Shown: positions 38,661 through 50,785 of the stretch, one piece after another
Numbering within the stretch: the stretch's first letter is position 1
Layout of the letters: each line of letters opens with the position of its first letter
Source of the DNA: Morella rubra
Lineage: Eukaryota; Streptophyta; Magnoliopsida; Fagales; Myricaceae
Length of the DNA: 64,000 nt
Reading direction: 5' to 3'
Assembly (NCBI GenBank): GCA_003952965.2
Contig: CM025849.1
Coordinates: forward strand, 16,832,493 to 16,896,492
Position numbers and translations under genes: made by a program
The notes under the pieces: generated by a model
Told to the model about the DNA's origin: nothing
Seen by the model: only the letters and a program-made list of their open reading frames with translations
The model's database searches: none

Positions 38661-40196
38661 TCGAAAATCTCTCTAGTTAGAATCTCACTAAAGTTTAAAC
38701 TCAAAGTTTGAAATCAAATGTGATCATTTCTTTATTTCAGAGTGACTTAATAATATAGCCGAACAACAAATTAAACAACTCATATTAAGAAAAAGGAAAT
38801 TAAACAAACAAATCTAAATAACCGATTATAATTATAAATTCTGTAATCAAATTTCCTTCAAATTTTTTAAAAGCACCTTCAAATTAATCTTCTGTAACAT
38901 GGTAAATTGACAAGAGTGTCTCCATACTCAAACAAAACACAATGCTAGCTCATTGTCATTAAAGCACGTCTTAAGGTACCTTCTCAGAATTCAAAATAAT
39001 GTGGCTTGGTGTTGAAGACCCATATCATTAAAAAAATTACAAATAATTAAGATGAGTATTATGTAACAGATTGGTTTAACTGAGAATAAAACATTAGAAC
39101 TAGATGAATTAATGAGGCTTTTGGGTTAAAAATTAAGGCTTTTAAAGTGGGTTAGGTGACGAGAAGCTAGGTGTTATAAGAAAATGATATAATCACTACT
39201 AATAAATAAAGAGATTATCTTACTCCATAAATAAAAAAGCATACATATAAATGCATATGTGACAACTAAAAAGACCAATCATTCTTATTGGGCTAATGAA
39301 TATATCTTTGTCCTAAGTAATACATTCCTAATGAACTCATGTGTATATGTATACTTTTGTGTTACAATACCTCAATTGGTGTATATATGATAGAATTCCA
39401 ATCATACATACTTAGATAATATTTAATTCGATTGTCATATTTTATACATAGTATTTCTCTTAATACTACAATTGTGTTTTAACTCTTTAGCAACAAACCA
39501 ATATTTTCGTCACTAAAGAGGTATTTTTAGTGATAACCTTAACATTGGTCGCTAAAAACATGTGTTTTACTCTTTAGCGACTAAACAATATTGTTGCAGA
39601 AGAGTACTTTTAGCGATGAACCAATATTTTCGTTGCTAAATATCTATTTTTAGCGACGAACTTAACATTCATCACTAAAAACATGTGTTTTACTCTTTAG
39701 CGATGAACCAATATCGTTGCATAGTAGAGTACTTTTAGTATCGTCATAGCTTTTAGCAACAAAGTTGATATTCGTAGCTAAAACACATGTGTGTTAACTT
39801 TTTAGTGACCAACTAATATTTTTGTCGCTACAGAGGATTCTTAGCAACGAAATTGTTTTGTCACTGATAAATTCGTCGCTAAAGAAGTATTTTAGGAACG
39901 AAATTGATATTCATTGCTGATTTTTTTTTTAACACTTTAACGACGAACCAAATAATTTTGTTGCTAAAGAGGTATATTTAGCAACAACATTGATTTTGCT
40001 GCTAATAAGTTGGTCGCTAAAGAGCAAATTTGATGTAGTGAACGTAATGAATATCCTTTGTTAATTGCAATTTGATGATTTTGGTTTTAATTCTTGCAAT
40101 TTTCTAACCATGAATTGCATGCTTAAGGTGTTGAATGAAGTAACGAAAGTTGAAGTTCAATATTAGTTCATGAATTCATCAAATCTTGGTAGTATA

Positions 40197-40790
40197 CACT
40201 ACAAAAAAACAGGTCTTTAGCGGCGGTCACTAAAAACGCCGCTAAAGAGTGCTTTTAGCAGCGTTTTTTTTTAAAACGCTGCTAAAATTTAGACGTTTAA
40301 CGGCGTTTGTAACCACTAAAATTTTTGCCTATAGCGGCGCTTTTTCTACAAACGCCGCTAAAAGTTCGATCTTTAGTAGCGTTTTTTCACAAGTGCCGCT
40401 AAAGGTCTAATTTTTAGCAGTGTTTTTAAAAAAACACTGCTAAAGGTGTGAGTTATAGTGGCGGTCACTGTGACGGCCTCTGTAGGTCTAATTTCTAGCA
40501 GCATTTGTGAACAAACGCTACTAGAAATTGGGTATATACACGGCGGTCACGGTGACTGCCACTATAGCTTAGACCTTTAAAAACATTTTTTTTTACAAAC
40601 GCCACTAAAGGTCTAGTTTTTTGCAGCTTTTTGTAAAAAACAACGCTGCTAAAGGTCTAAGCTACAACGGTGGTCACTATGATCGCCTCTGTAGATGCCT
40701 AATTTCTAGCAGCGTTTGTGCATTTTTTTCAAAAACGCTGCTAAGGTGTATCTGTAGCAGTGTTTGTTGACACAAACGCTGCTATAGGTA
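40197..40790. mobile_element. lone terminus of a second CACTA family
   Basis: CACTACAAAAAAACAGG is followed by about 590 bp of tandem and inverted subterminal motifs (AGCGGCGGTCACT, AACGCCGCTAAA, AGCAGCGTTT). This motif set differs from the TTTAGCGAC motif of the neighbouring element. No matching TAGTG end was found in the window, so this is a truncated end or one side of a larger rearranged element. Confidence 0.75.
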
Positions 40791-43541
40791 TAATTGAAAA
40801 TAATATTTTTTATTTATTAATTATAAGTTATTTAATGTTAACAATTATTTTATATATTATTATTTCCTTTTAAAATATAATTTTATTTTGTCATGTATTT
40901 GAAAATTTTTATTTTAAAGGACCTACTTAATAAAATATGGAATTAAAGGGCGTGTTATGGTAATTGAAGTTGTTATATGATATATTTTAAATTATACCTA
41001 TGGTTGTTATGTAATTGCATATTTATTGACTAAATCTAAGTAGTTTAGAAAACATCTATTATCATACTTATAATGAGCATATATATTTTGAATAATTAGT
41101 AATATAATACTATTTAATTAGGACATATTATTTAATTTCAAATAAAAATATATTGTGAGATTAGCTTATGCAATTAAAGTACATAACTTAATATATGGTC
41201 TTAGATGCTATGATTTAATCATTAGGTATATAGTTACATACATATAAAGTACTTAGGTTAATTAGCACATATCATGTATAAGAGATGTTTGTAGCATAAA
41301 TTGTTTATAGTTTACTAAAGTTTTTGACAAGTTGGACACCAATAGCATAAGATAGCACCAAACATATTACATTTACTAAATTTTTTGCAATCCCAAAGTG
41401 GGACAAAGCTACAAACGTGCAATATATATGTTATAGACACTTGGATCCCCAAGCATGTATGCCCAACGAAGTAATATTTGAAATCAATTTAATGCAGGAG
41501 AAGAAACAAAAAATAAATGCACTGAAACGTGTCTAACTCATTTGTCGGCCGATCCCACGCAAAAATTATTTTGGCATTGGGCGAGAAGCGACTTCCAGGT
41601 GGAAAGTTAGAAACTTACTTTTGGAGAAGTGCCAATGTTTGAAACACTCGTCTAACACTTCAACCAGATTTTTGTGGTTTAGAATCCCCCACTGGGAAGG
41701 AGATGAGCAACATATTCCTTCTCCATCCATGGGACATTTTCGTAGTAAAGTGCTCTGTTCCATAAGTGGTTGCACACTCTGTGTGCTCAGTGGATGTAGT
41801 TATAATTCCCACACATTCTGTCATCAAGTGCATGAAAGTTTGCATGCGGAAAATTAACTTACTAATTCTCTTTGTAGATCATGAGAATTATTTGATAATC
41901 TTCAGGTTCTTATCGATCTCACAATCCCAAGATTCCACAATAGTAGCCCAAGCGTTCTGCCCTTCCTCTCCACACTTACAACTATATTAGAGTTTTCACT
42001 GAGTCCTTATGGCCAACTTTCAAACTAACAATTAGTCAAATTAGGGTAGACTATCTCATACTATCCTTATATATAAAAACCCTAGTGTGATAGTGCGTGG
42101 GATCATTAGGGATCTCAGATTTCGCCATATAGATTACATGGAAAAACTATTTTTCCATTAACTCCTTATATTCTTTTATTCCGAATTTTAGGCTTCTACT
42201 AATTGTAATCATGTCCATCAATATATTACAATTCACCCGAGAATTTGAGATTGATTTGTGAAATCCCTTTTACTAACAATTATTCGTTTATTTATCCTTC
42301 CACCACGCTATATTCCACATAAGTCAATAGGACCGAAATCATATCACCGATTAAGTCCCTAACTCATATAATTCTCAATTCATAATCTGTAACTCGTTGG
42401 ACTATCAATTGTTTCCAAAACAATTTCACAAATAAATATATAATATATATATATATATATATATTAATTTTCAAAAAATATTTTCATATCGATGATTTCC
42501 TCTCTCACTTTCAGTCAAGTGCTAGGTTCATTCACGTCTTTTCCCTTTCTTTTAGTCAACACACAAGAAGGAAAGCAAGCTCCCCCCTCTCCTCCTCTAC
42601 ACACCCATAGCTAGGTATAGACAGTCATGAAAGATTTTGCAAATCATGTTGTTCCCATTCATATGCAGCCACCGTGTTCATGCATGTGAAGAAGTCAAAA
42701 CATAAGCCAATAGCAAGCTTCCTAGAGTCGGCCAGATAAGAGGGAGAGAGGTGAAAAAGCAAAACATGATAAGAGGGCATTCAATGCTCACCGTACGGCT
42801 AAGACATGTGGGAAAAGTAACATGTAAAGCAAGGTTTTGGAGCATAAGGCAATCTATTATACCAGCTTCCTTAACGTCGTGTGCACAGCTGAGTTCGTTA
42901 AAGCATACTAAAATGAAAAGTAAAAAGTAACACAAAAGAGATGGCATTAATTGCAAAAGGAAAAGGACATTCGGCCAAGACAAGAAAAAGAAACCAAGGG
43001 GCAACATAAAAGAACTTGAGTTGAGAAACTTAGGAAAAGAAATAATGGGGAGATGAAAAGTAACGTAAGTCAGCTAAAAGAGAGAGAAAAAGGTTTCAAA
43101 GTAAAAAAAGGTAAAAGACGTATAGAAAGCAATTTACGTAAGAGTTATACCTTTTTTTAATGACAATAGAACTCAAAAATATAACCAAAGCAAGTGATAA
43201 CCTGAAGGAGATATATCATTGTGAAAAACTCATGTAAGTAGTGACAAAAATAAGCATAAGTATCAAGCTCAATAAAATTACAAATGCAATTACTAAATTT
43301 CAAACTTAAAAGAGGTAACAAGGTGCAAAGAGAAATAAAAATGTAAGCGCAAGGAAGAAATAAGTTAAACAAGAAAACTCGCATGAGCACTATATTATAT
43401 AGCTCTATATATTATACATAAAATTTGTATCAAGCAGGTGAAACAAACAACGGAGGAGCGTTACAATCAGGGTTCTGTCTGTTTCCTTAACAGCAGTGCT
43501 TGCCAAATTAGCATTTTGCCATGTAATGTCCAACTCAACCG
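40791..43541. other. repeat-derived intergenic region, no gene recognised
   Basis: 40791-41400 is AT-rich. 41450-42420 looks retroelement-like (possible LTR or internal part of a copia element) but I could not define ends or a coding domain. An (AT)n microsatellite of about 28 bases lies near 42438-42466. 42480-43440 contains purine-rich DNA with no supported ORF. Confidence 0.4.
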
Positions 43542-43921
43542 GAAAAATAGCGTTTTAGTCCTTAGGTTTTACCACCTTTTATTTTTTAGTCCCTAGATTT
43601 TAAATTTTCAAATTTTGGTCTTCACATTTTTCAATTTTTGACAAAAGAATCATTCTGCTAGGAATCCGTCTGCTTCCTTAACAGTAGCGCCACATTAGCA
43701 AACAACTCAACAGCCCCTCCAAACGACAAGGTTCCACTCCTTCACGCTTTTAGCCCAAAATGATGTCATTTTTGTCACAATGACGTTAAGAAAACAAAGG
43801 AGCCGTGACGGAAGGGCTTTTTTGTCAAAAATTGAAAATGTAAGGACCAAAATTTGAAAAATTGAAATCTAGGGACTAAAAAATAGAAGTGGTAAAACTA
43901 AGGACTAAAATGTCATTTTTC
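43542..43921. mobile_element. MULE-like MITE with long TIRs
   Basis: Left end GAAAAATAGCGTTTTAGTCC and the complement of the right end GAAAAATGACATTTTAGTCC; the arms stay alignable for over 100 bp (TTTTTTAGTCCCTAGATTT, CAAATTTTGGTC, CAATTTTTGACAAAA). No target duplication was found. The internal phrase CTTCCTTAACAGTAGCGC also occurs with changes outside the left end (43478-43500), so the element may be inserted in a relative. Confidence 0.75.
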
Positions 43922-44628
43922 TCTTTATTTTATAACATAATTTTTTTTAGGCCCAAAATGCCTATTAGGTCCATTTGGACTAAAAAGAAACTGCCCAAAA
44001 GGCCCACTAACAAAATCGGAATTTTTGGTTCCGGTGGGTACCAGAATCATCTGTTTTGGTACCCACCCTTAATTTTAGATATTTGTTTTGTGAATTTGAT
44101 TGCATTCATTGTATCCTATAATACTTTTGCAATTGAATATGCCCTAGAAAATACACCCCTCAGGGACATTTCCGCAACACAGTTTAAATGGACCTTACTA
44201 CTTGGGAGTTGAATACAAATCACCAATTAGGTTTTGAGTTGTTTACAGAAAGAAAAACTCCATGAGTTTTTGGATTTGGTAGTTTAATGCAATAATTCAA
44301 ACATCTTTTCATGTTCAAAATCATAGTAAGGTTATGCCGCGTGTGAAAACACAATAGCCTCATTATGCTTTGGTAGTCTCTACGTTATGTGAAATTTTCA
44401 AGTTTATGTGGTGGTGGGCTTCGGCTTAGCTTGGCTTCATGATAGTCTATCCCCTGAGTGTCGTTTTTACTTAAAAAAAAACAAGAAAAAAGGTTATGCC
44501 GCGTGTGAAAATGAAAAAAACTACTCCATATCAGCTTAATGGTTTACAGGGCATTTCCATAATTGGAAAAAAATCAATCATGTCATTTTAAGTTCCAAAA
44601 TATTTTATTTCACTTCTTATATTTCAAA

Positions 44629-44990
44629 GGCTAAATTGCACCTATGACCTCTAAGGTATTCGAAAGTTGCAATTGGGTCCCCAAGGTAACAAATTAACCA
44701 TTTAGTTCCCTGAGGTAATGATTTTGAGAAAAAGAGGCCCCTCCATCTACCTCTGTTTATAGTAAATGCTAATATGTGGGGATTCTACTAAGTTTCCGAT
44801 TTTTTTGGAGAATGTGGGAGGTAGTTTGCAGGGATGGGTAGGGAGAAAAATTTAGGTTTTTTTTTTTGTAAACTTGGCTAATGTGGCAATGATGTGGCGT
44901 AAGTGGTTTGCCGAAATCATTACCTCATAGAACTAAATGGGACCCAATTGCAACTTTTGAATACTCAAGGGTTAGGGGTGCAATTTCACC
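44629..44990. mobile_element. MULE-like MITE with near-perfect 9-bp TSD
   Basis: Ends GGCTAAATTGCACCTATGACC and inverted GGTGAAATTGCACCCCTAACC, followed by GGTATTCGAAAGTTGCAATTG versus GAGTATTCAAAAGTTGCAATTG. Flanking nonamers TATTTCAAA (44620-44628) and TATTTAAAA (44991-44999) differ at one position, fitting a 9-bp duplication of Mutator-like elements. Confidence 0.8.
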
Positions 44991-45324
44991 TATTTAAAAC
45001 ATGATCAATCCAAGGCATATTTGTTTGCAAAAAAATTCTAGAATACAATAGGATTCAACAAAATTTACAAAACGAAATCCAAAATTTAAAAATTCTACAC
45101 AAACACCACCTTTTACACTATCTCTAACAACTGTTTATACAAACTCCAATAGCTTTTCAAAAAAATTATAACAAATATTCTCTTTCCATACTTTTTCACC
45201 TAACTCCAATACTATTTTATTAAACAATTACATCAAATCATCCTTTTTTACACCTTTTTACAAACTCTACACAAAAATATATTTAAAACTTTTCACTAAC
45301 TTTTACACAATATAAAAAATATTT

Positions 45325-45524
45325 GGTGTTTGTTTGCTGAAATGTTGGCACCCCAAAATTTCGGGCCCGATTAAAAATCTACAAAATAATCTCTTTCTTC
45401 CTATTAAATAATTTTTTTCATTATAATATTCATTCAAATCTTATCTCTTCACTTTTCACCAACTCCCATGAATTATCTTCACTTTTTCACCAACCAATAC
45501 CCTAAAATTTTCAAAACAAACACC
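45325..45524. mobile_element. MITE (GTGTTYG...AAAATTTTGG family), copy 3
   Basis: Left end GGTGTTTGTTTGCTGAAA; complement of right end GGTGTTTGTTTTGAAAA. About 200 bp. Confidence 0.65.
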
Positions 45525-46323
45525 ACCTATTCACAATTATATCAAAATTTTAAAAATCTTACATTATTTTTATAGAAAAATTGGCATTTTAGTCCCTGAG
45601 TTTATACTCCTTTTGTAAAATGGTCATTCAAAATCAAACTTCAAATCTAAGGCCCTCATACTTAATGTCTTTGACATAAAAGCCCTTCCGTCAGACTTCC
45701 GTCCATCCGCTTAACAAAAGGGCAATCTACATCAGCAGAGACTCCAGGTGGCAAGCCCTTACGCCAGCTCAACTGCTTCACTCAATCCTGCATGGCATAT
45801 AACTCAAAACGGCTTGCCTAGCCTATATTTATTTTTCCTTTCACTTCATTCAACTGAACGGTGTCGTGTATCGTTCAAATCTGAGAATGCGATTTTACCC
45901 AAGACATTATATATAAACGGCATCGTGACAGAGGATGTTGAAGCAATGAGAAAAACAAAAATCGGAAAGCTTCTGTTGAAGCAATTGCAGCTGCATATGA
46001 CTTCGCAACTGCCAGTGTTTTGAATCTCCATAAATCCTACAGAAGTTGGAAGGAGATATGATTTTTGTTTCCATTTGAAATTTTGGTGTATATTGCTGGT
46101 TGAGAAAAAAAAAATTTCAGCTCACAAGTCCTGTATTGATCCTTTGATGGTTTTGTTTTTATCGAGAATTTCTCCACCTACAGACTCAACACTCTCTTCT
46201 AGAATCACCTAATTTTGTGAATCTGTTGTATTGAGGTCGTTTGGTTGTCATTGGTTGCTCATAGCATTTTCTAGAATATTATTGCACATGTTGTATTTCT
46301 TAGAATGGCCTGAAAAAAAATAA

Positions 46324-49265
46324 GGGGTAAAATCATAGTTAGCCCCTTATGTTTGAGCAAAAATCAAGTTGCTACCCTTATTTTTCAATCCAACAATTTG
46401 AGACCTCTATCTTTTAAAACCTGTCAATCTTCGCCCCCCGTCTAAATTCATTCATCGTCAAATGAAATGATTTTTCGTTCACGTGCATCACACGTGCTTC
46501 TATTCCACCTGAAATGACAAACTGCCCTTGATAAGTGATTGGTGGATGACCTCGATGCCCTTGCTCTGTTCGTGCCCAGATGAAGACCAAAATAATGAAA
46601 AAACCTTCACCACACAAATGCGTTCCCACCTGAGCAATAACAAAAGTTGTCCTCGTTGCTCAACCTTGACGACCATGCGCCCCCGTCACCGATGCTCTGT
46701 CTATCTCGACCAAAAAAATGGGTGGTCGCGGTTGCTCCTTGGTCGACCACCTATGTCCCATCGTCATTGTCCTCCATAACGAACTTCTGGGCGTCGGCAT
46801 CGTTGTTCTCTTCATGGTGGAAATTGTAGCTCTACAATTTTTGGTGATGGTACGCGTGGGCATTGGTTTCCATTGGTTTCCAGATAGCAATTTAATTTCA
46901 AATGCGTGGGCTTTGGTTTCCATAAATTTCCAGATAACAATTTAATTTCATGAGTTTTACATAGAGTGTTGCAAATAGATTACATAGAAGATTACAACGG
47001 GTCCATGGTTTCATGGGAACAGAGTGAACCTCCCCTTTCCTTTCGTTTGACCAACGGGTCCATGGTTTCATGGGAACAGAGTGAACAATCAATTCGGCAA
47101 AGAGAGGTGTTACGAACACCAGGACAATCTCGATGAAAGTAAAAGCAACTAGATCAACGGGGCGACTCATTTTGCTTCACTCAACTCAGCAAGTGTCCTG
47201 CAAGTCAGCTACAGCTCAAGCATCCTCCAAGTCAGCTGCAGCTCCATATCAACCTTCGGGCATCACTTATTAGGCTGTTATGTATTTGTGTGCTGTTGTA
47301 TTTTTATGGGCTCTCTGTAACCGAATGTCATTGTATTCCTTTCAAACTTTCGGTGCACATAAAGTGCTTGAGAATATTCCTGTAAAATAAAAATATGTTA
47401 GCACAAAACAAGTGTATATATTTCTCCATTTATCAACTCTTTGGCTGTAAATATAGGAAATATTGTATTAAGTAAATGCTCTGCACCAAGGGAGATACAA
47501 TAATGTTAAGTACGTAATCAGAAGGCTATTATAGTTCAGGTATAAACAGAGTGGATCCAATTTGATTAGTAGTTTTACTGGTTTGTGATGATAGAATAGG
47601 TTTAGAGATTCAGCAGAAAAATCAAATATAAATGCAAAAAGAATTGAGATGGCAAACACATCGAGATGAGTAGTTGATCAGGAAAGCTACAATAATTTGC
47701 AATGTATATCGGCATTGCTATGAATGGTAGGAAATCTAGCTGAAACTTTTTGCCTCTTCTTTAGCTCAACCTCCTACAAGGGAACATCTATATCTCCACA
47801 CTGATGATTTTTGAGGTCACCTAAGATTTTACCAGTCTTTGACGGTTTTTTCTTGTATATGGCATAAAAAGAAGCACTAACTAAACAGCAACTAATTTAG
47901 AAAAAAAAAAAAACTAAACAGTTAAACTAGACTCAACTGTATCAAGCCAGTTCTGTCAAAAGGGGCCCATTTGGCTCCCTGAGTCATTGGAAAGGGTCTC
48001 TCTCTCGGCTTCCTTTGTCTTGTGATAAACATCAGTTGGCAACTTGGGAAAGCATGAAGAACAAATATGAGACTCTGAAGTAGCAGAATTTTACTAGCAA
48101 AAATTTAATAAGAAGAAATAGTGAAATCAAATCTTAAACTGAAAAGAAGAAGCCTACCCTTTACAGGACTACATAGTTGCAGGCCTAGGATGGGAGGTGG
48201 GCAAAGCAATTAGTCAATCCTTTGAAAATAGCATAGGCCCCTGTTTTTACATTTAGCATAGAACTCAATAGAGTTGCATGGCAAAAAGGAACCGTGTAGC
48301 TAAACAAGGCATTGGGAAATTTCTCCCAGCAACATTCAACTGTCCAAAATCACTGCCAAGATATTAGACTTGAAAAAATGAGAATCACCAACTACATTTA
48401 CCTGTCTTTTGTCTTATATCAAACCAAAAAGGACATAAGTAAGATCTTTATATTTGGATGAACATATCCCAATAATGCACACAACACGCAGAAATTTATG
48501 GAGATAAGAGTCAATTGAACAGGAAGATGGAAACATTGATGCAACGAGACTTTTATAACCCCTTGGTTGTGAGTTTCGCTGACAGTGACAGAGCCAGGGT
48601 GCACGGAGCAGAAGTGCTGTGCCAGAACCCCATCTTTCAGAGCCGATGCCGATGCTGAGTCTGAGTGAGGGCTCTGCAAAAAGGAAGAGAAAGAAAGAAT
48701 TTGAATTTGAGAAGAGAAAAAGGGGAGAAGAGACTCAAGAGAGAGAGAAAAGTGAGCGGCTAGCAAAGGAGAAGAATTTGACAAAGGCAATTGCAGCGGG
48801 AGCAAGAAGTCTTAGCGCTAAATGACAATCGCGAAAGTGGATTTAATTTTTGACTTTTAGTAACAATACCTTTTGACAACTAAGGTCTTCTTCGCCTCCA
48901 TTCTTAAGATGTGAAATTAAAACTGAAGACGTCTCATCATCTAGGTGGCAGAGGCTATCGGCAGCAGCTGATGTCGAAGGGTAGAGAGCCGAAGGTTGAG
49001 TGGAGAGAGAGCCGAATTCGTGTGAGAGAGGGGGAGAGATTGGGAAGATTTATCTCACACTCACTGAGAGTATTCTGGTCATTTCAGGTAGAATAGAGGC
49101 ACGTGTGACGCACGTGAACGAAAAACCATCTCATTTGACGGTGAATTTAGACGGGGGCGAAGATTGATAGTTTTTAAAGATAGGGTCTCAAATTGTTGGA
49201 TTGAAAAATAAGGGTAGCAATTTGATTTTTGCTCAAACATAAGGGACTAACTATGATTTTACCCC
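46324..49265. mobile_element. nested Mutator-like element with perfect 9-bp TSD
   Basis: TIRs begin GGGGTAAAATCATAGTTAG at both ends and remain nearly identical for about 190 bp (TTATGTTTGAGCAAAAATCAA, CCAACAATTTGAGACC, TTCACGTGC, CATCACACGTGC). The 9-bp target duplication AAAAAATAA is perfect (46315-46323, 49266-49274). The high arm identity suggests a more recent insertion than the outer element. The interior has no transposase. It contains a minus-strand open stretch at 47170-46898 (MSRPVDLVAFTFIEIVLVFV) and another at 48805-48419, neither recognised; either could be captured sequence. Confidence 0.93.
46853..47086. repeat. two short tandem duplications inside the nested MULE
   Basis: A unit of about 49 bp (GCGTGGGC...TTTCCAGATA.CAATTTAATTTCA) occurs at about 46854-46900 and 46903-46950. 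A perfect 35-bp unit starting CAACGGGTCCATGG occurs at 46995-47029 and 47052-47086, separated by 22 bp. Confidence 0.88.
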
Positions 49266-49729
49266 AAAAAATAATGAACAGTTTTGTTAGACATTCTTGT
49301 ATAGAAGAGCAATTCATTGCAACTAGAAATACAAGTATCACTTAAGAACAACATAACTGATGTCAAGGAGAGACAGAGTGAGTAAAAGGCGTATATTTAT
49401 TCATCTGCAGAATTTGTGAAACTAGGATCCAACAATCCCATATATTTCTCCAGATTACAATGTAGGTCCCTGGCATCCAATACAAGAATCAACAAGATCA
49501 CTCATTCCTTAATACTACCTTATTCATAAATATGGCGCCCTGCCATTAAAAATTTGAGAAAAAGAGGGAGATTTGGGGGTGAGAGAAACCCAATTTGTAT
49601 TCGCTTCTTTATTGCTTGCATATAAAAGAACATAACAACTCCTACAACTTTTATGTATGAATTTGGGGAAGTCAATGTATATGCACATTTTGAATTGCCA
49701 CGGCTTATGGACTAATTGAATCCTTATCT

Positions 49730-50345
49730 AGTTACCAGGTTTTTACCTTTCCGACATTCATCCAGCAACTTCAAAGCAGTTTCAACCAATGAGTAGATTG
49801 TATTTCAGTGTCGCTTAAGTCCAATAGTATCGGACACGATATCGAAGCTTTCAAACTCCTCAATGGTCTCCAAAACTTCTCTAGCACCCGCTTCATCTCC
49901 AGATCCTTGAAAATGGGAACATCTGGGAGGAAAAGATAACGCTCGATTCGTAGTTAGTGTAGGAAGCACTAAATGTAGGTGCTGCAGCTGTTACTCCCTT
50001 TAGGAGATCGGAAAAACTTGGATCACTATAGCTGCACAAATGTCTTAAAATTTTGGCTGCATTCATACGAAGCAACAGATTTTCCAATGCTCCGACAAGC
50101 CTTTCTAGTACATGCAGATTCAAAATACGATGGCAATTATTTTTGCTTTCTAAAAGCCAGGTATGCTAGCGCATCTCCAGCTGCAGTTCTTACTTTATTC
50201 GAATCCTCCCCCGTTCCCCTCTTTGAAGAAAATGTCGAACAAGTACTTCAAAACCCCCTGTGTTCCTAATCTTGTTTGTTGCTTCTGTTCCTGTGCGCGA
50301 CTGGTGAGAATATCTATGCCATGTTTTTGCAGCTTTGGGTATATC
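49730..50345 (-). pseudogene. captured fragment of a plant ARM-repeat protein gene
   Basis: Minus-strand pieces in order: PKLQKHGIDILTSRAQEQKQ and LGTQGVLKYLFDIFFK (50345-50220); CHRILNLHVLERLVGALENLL with NAAKILRHLCSYSD and LLKGVTAAAPT (50150-49970); NYESSVIFSSQM; AREVLETIEEFESFD, IVSDTIGLKRH and YSLVETALKLLDE (49900-49745). This order matches an uncharacterised plant family of ARM-repeat proteins whose C-terminal part has the same blocks. Frameshifts and stops separate the pieces, and the central 'IMSEE...AAQVF' block is deleted. It abuts the right arm of the long-TIR element, indicating capture. Confidence 0.75.
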
Positions 50346-50785
50346 TCTTTGTACCACAAAATATGTCAAATGACTTCGCCAACTGTCGTTTCTGCAATTG
50401 CTTCAACAGCTTCACAATTTTTGTGTCTTTCTGCCTATCACATCTGACGATGCCGTCTATTTATAATGCCTTGTGTATCCATTCTCAGATACGTTCGTCG
50501 AGTGAAGTGAAAAGTGAAAAATAAATATATGGGCAATGCTGGTTTGAGTTATATGACATGCGGGATTGAAAGAAGTAGTTGAGCTGGCGTCAAGACTTGC
50601 CTGCGTGGAGTCGCTGCGGACGTGGATTACCTTTTCGTTAAGTTGATAGAGGAAAACCTGACAGAACGTCTTTTATATTAAAAACATTAAGTAAGAGGAC
50701 TTTAGATTTAAAATTTAATTTTGAGGAACCATTTTGTAGAAGATGTATAAATATAAGAACTAAAATACCAATTTTACTATTTTAG

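Larger units (their letters stand above)
45575..50777. mobile_element. long-TIR Mutator-like element carrying an ARM-repeat gene fragment
   Basis: Left arm 45575-46025 and right arm about 50345-50777 are inverted copies alignable over more than 400 bp. The ends read GAAAAATTGGCATTTTAG and GTAAAATTGGTATTTTAG. Shared inner text includes GTAAAATGGT/ACAAAATGGT, ACTTAATGT, GCCAGCTCAACT, GCATGGCATATAACTC-like, ACGGCATCGT and GAAGCAATTGCAG. The body holds a second MULE (46324-49265) and, right of it, a fragment of an ARM-repeat protein gene (49730-50345). Without the inner element the outer one is about 2.25 kb. The target duplication could not be resolved in the T-rich flanks. Confidence 0.85.

Noticed and set aside
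41530-42420. Candidate copia LTR
   Set aside because: Composition is suggestive, but no second LTR copy, TG...CA ends, primer-binding site or pol domain could be shown.
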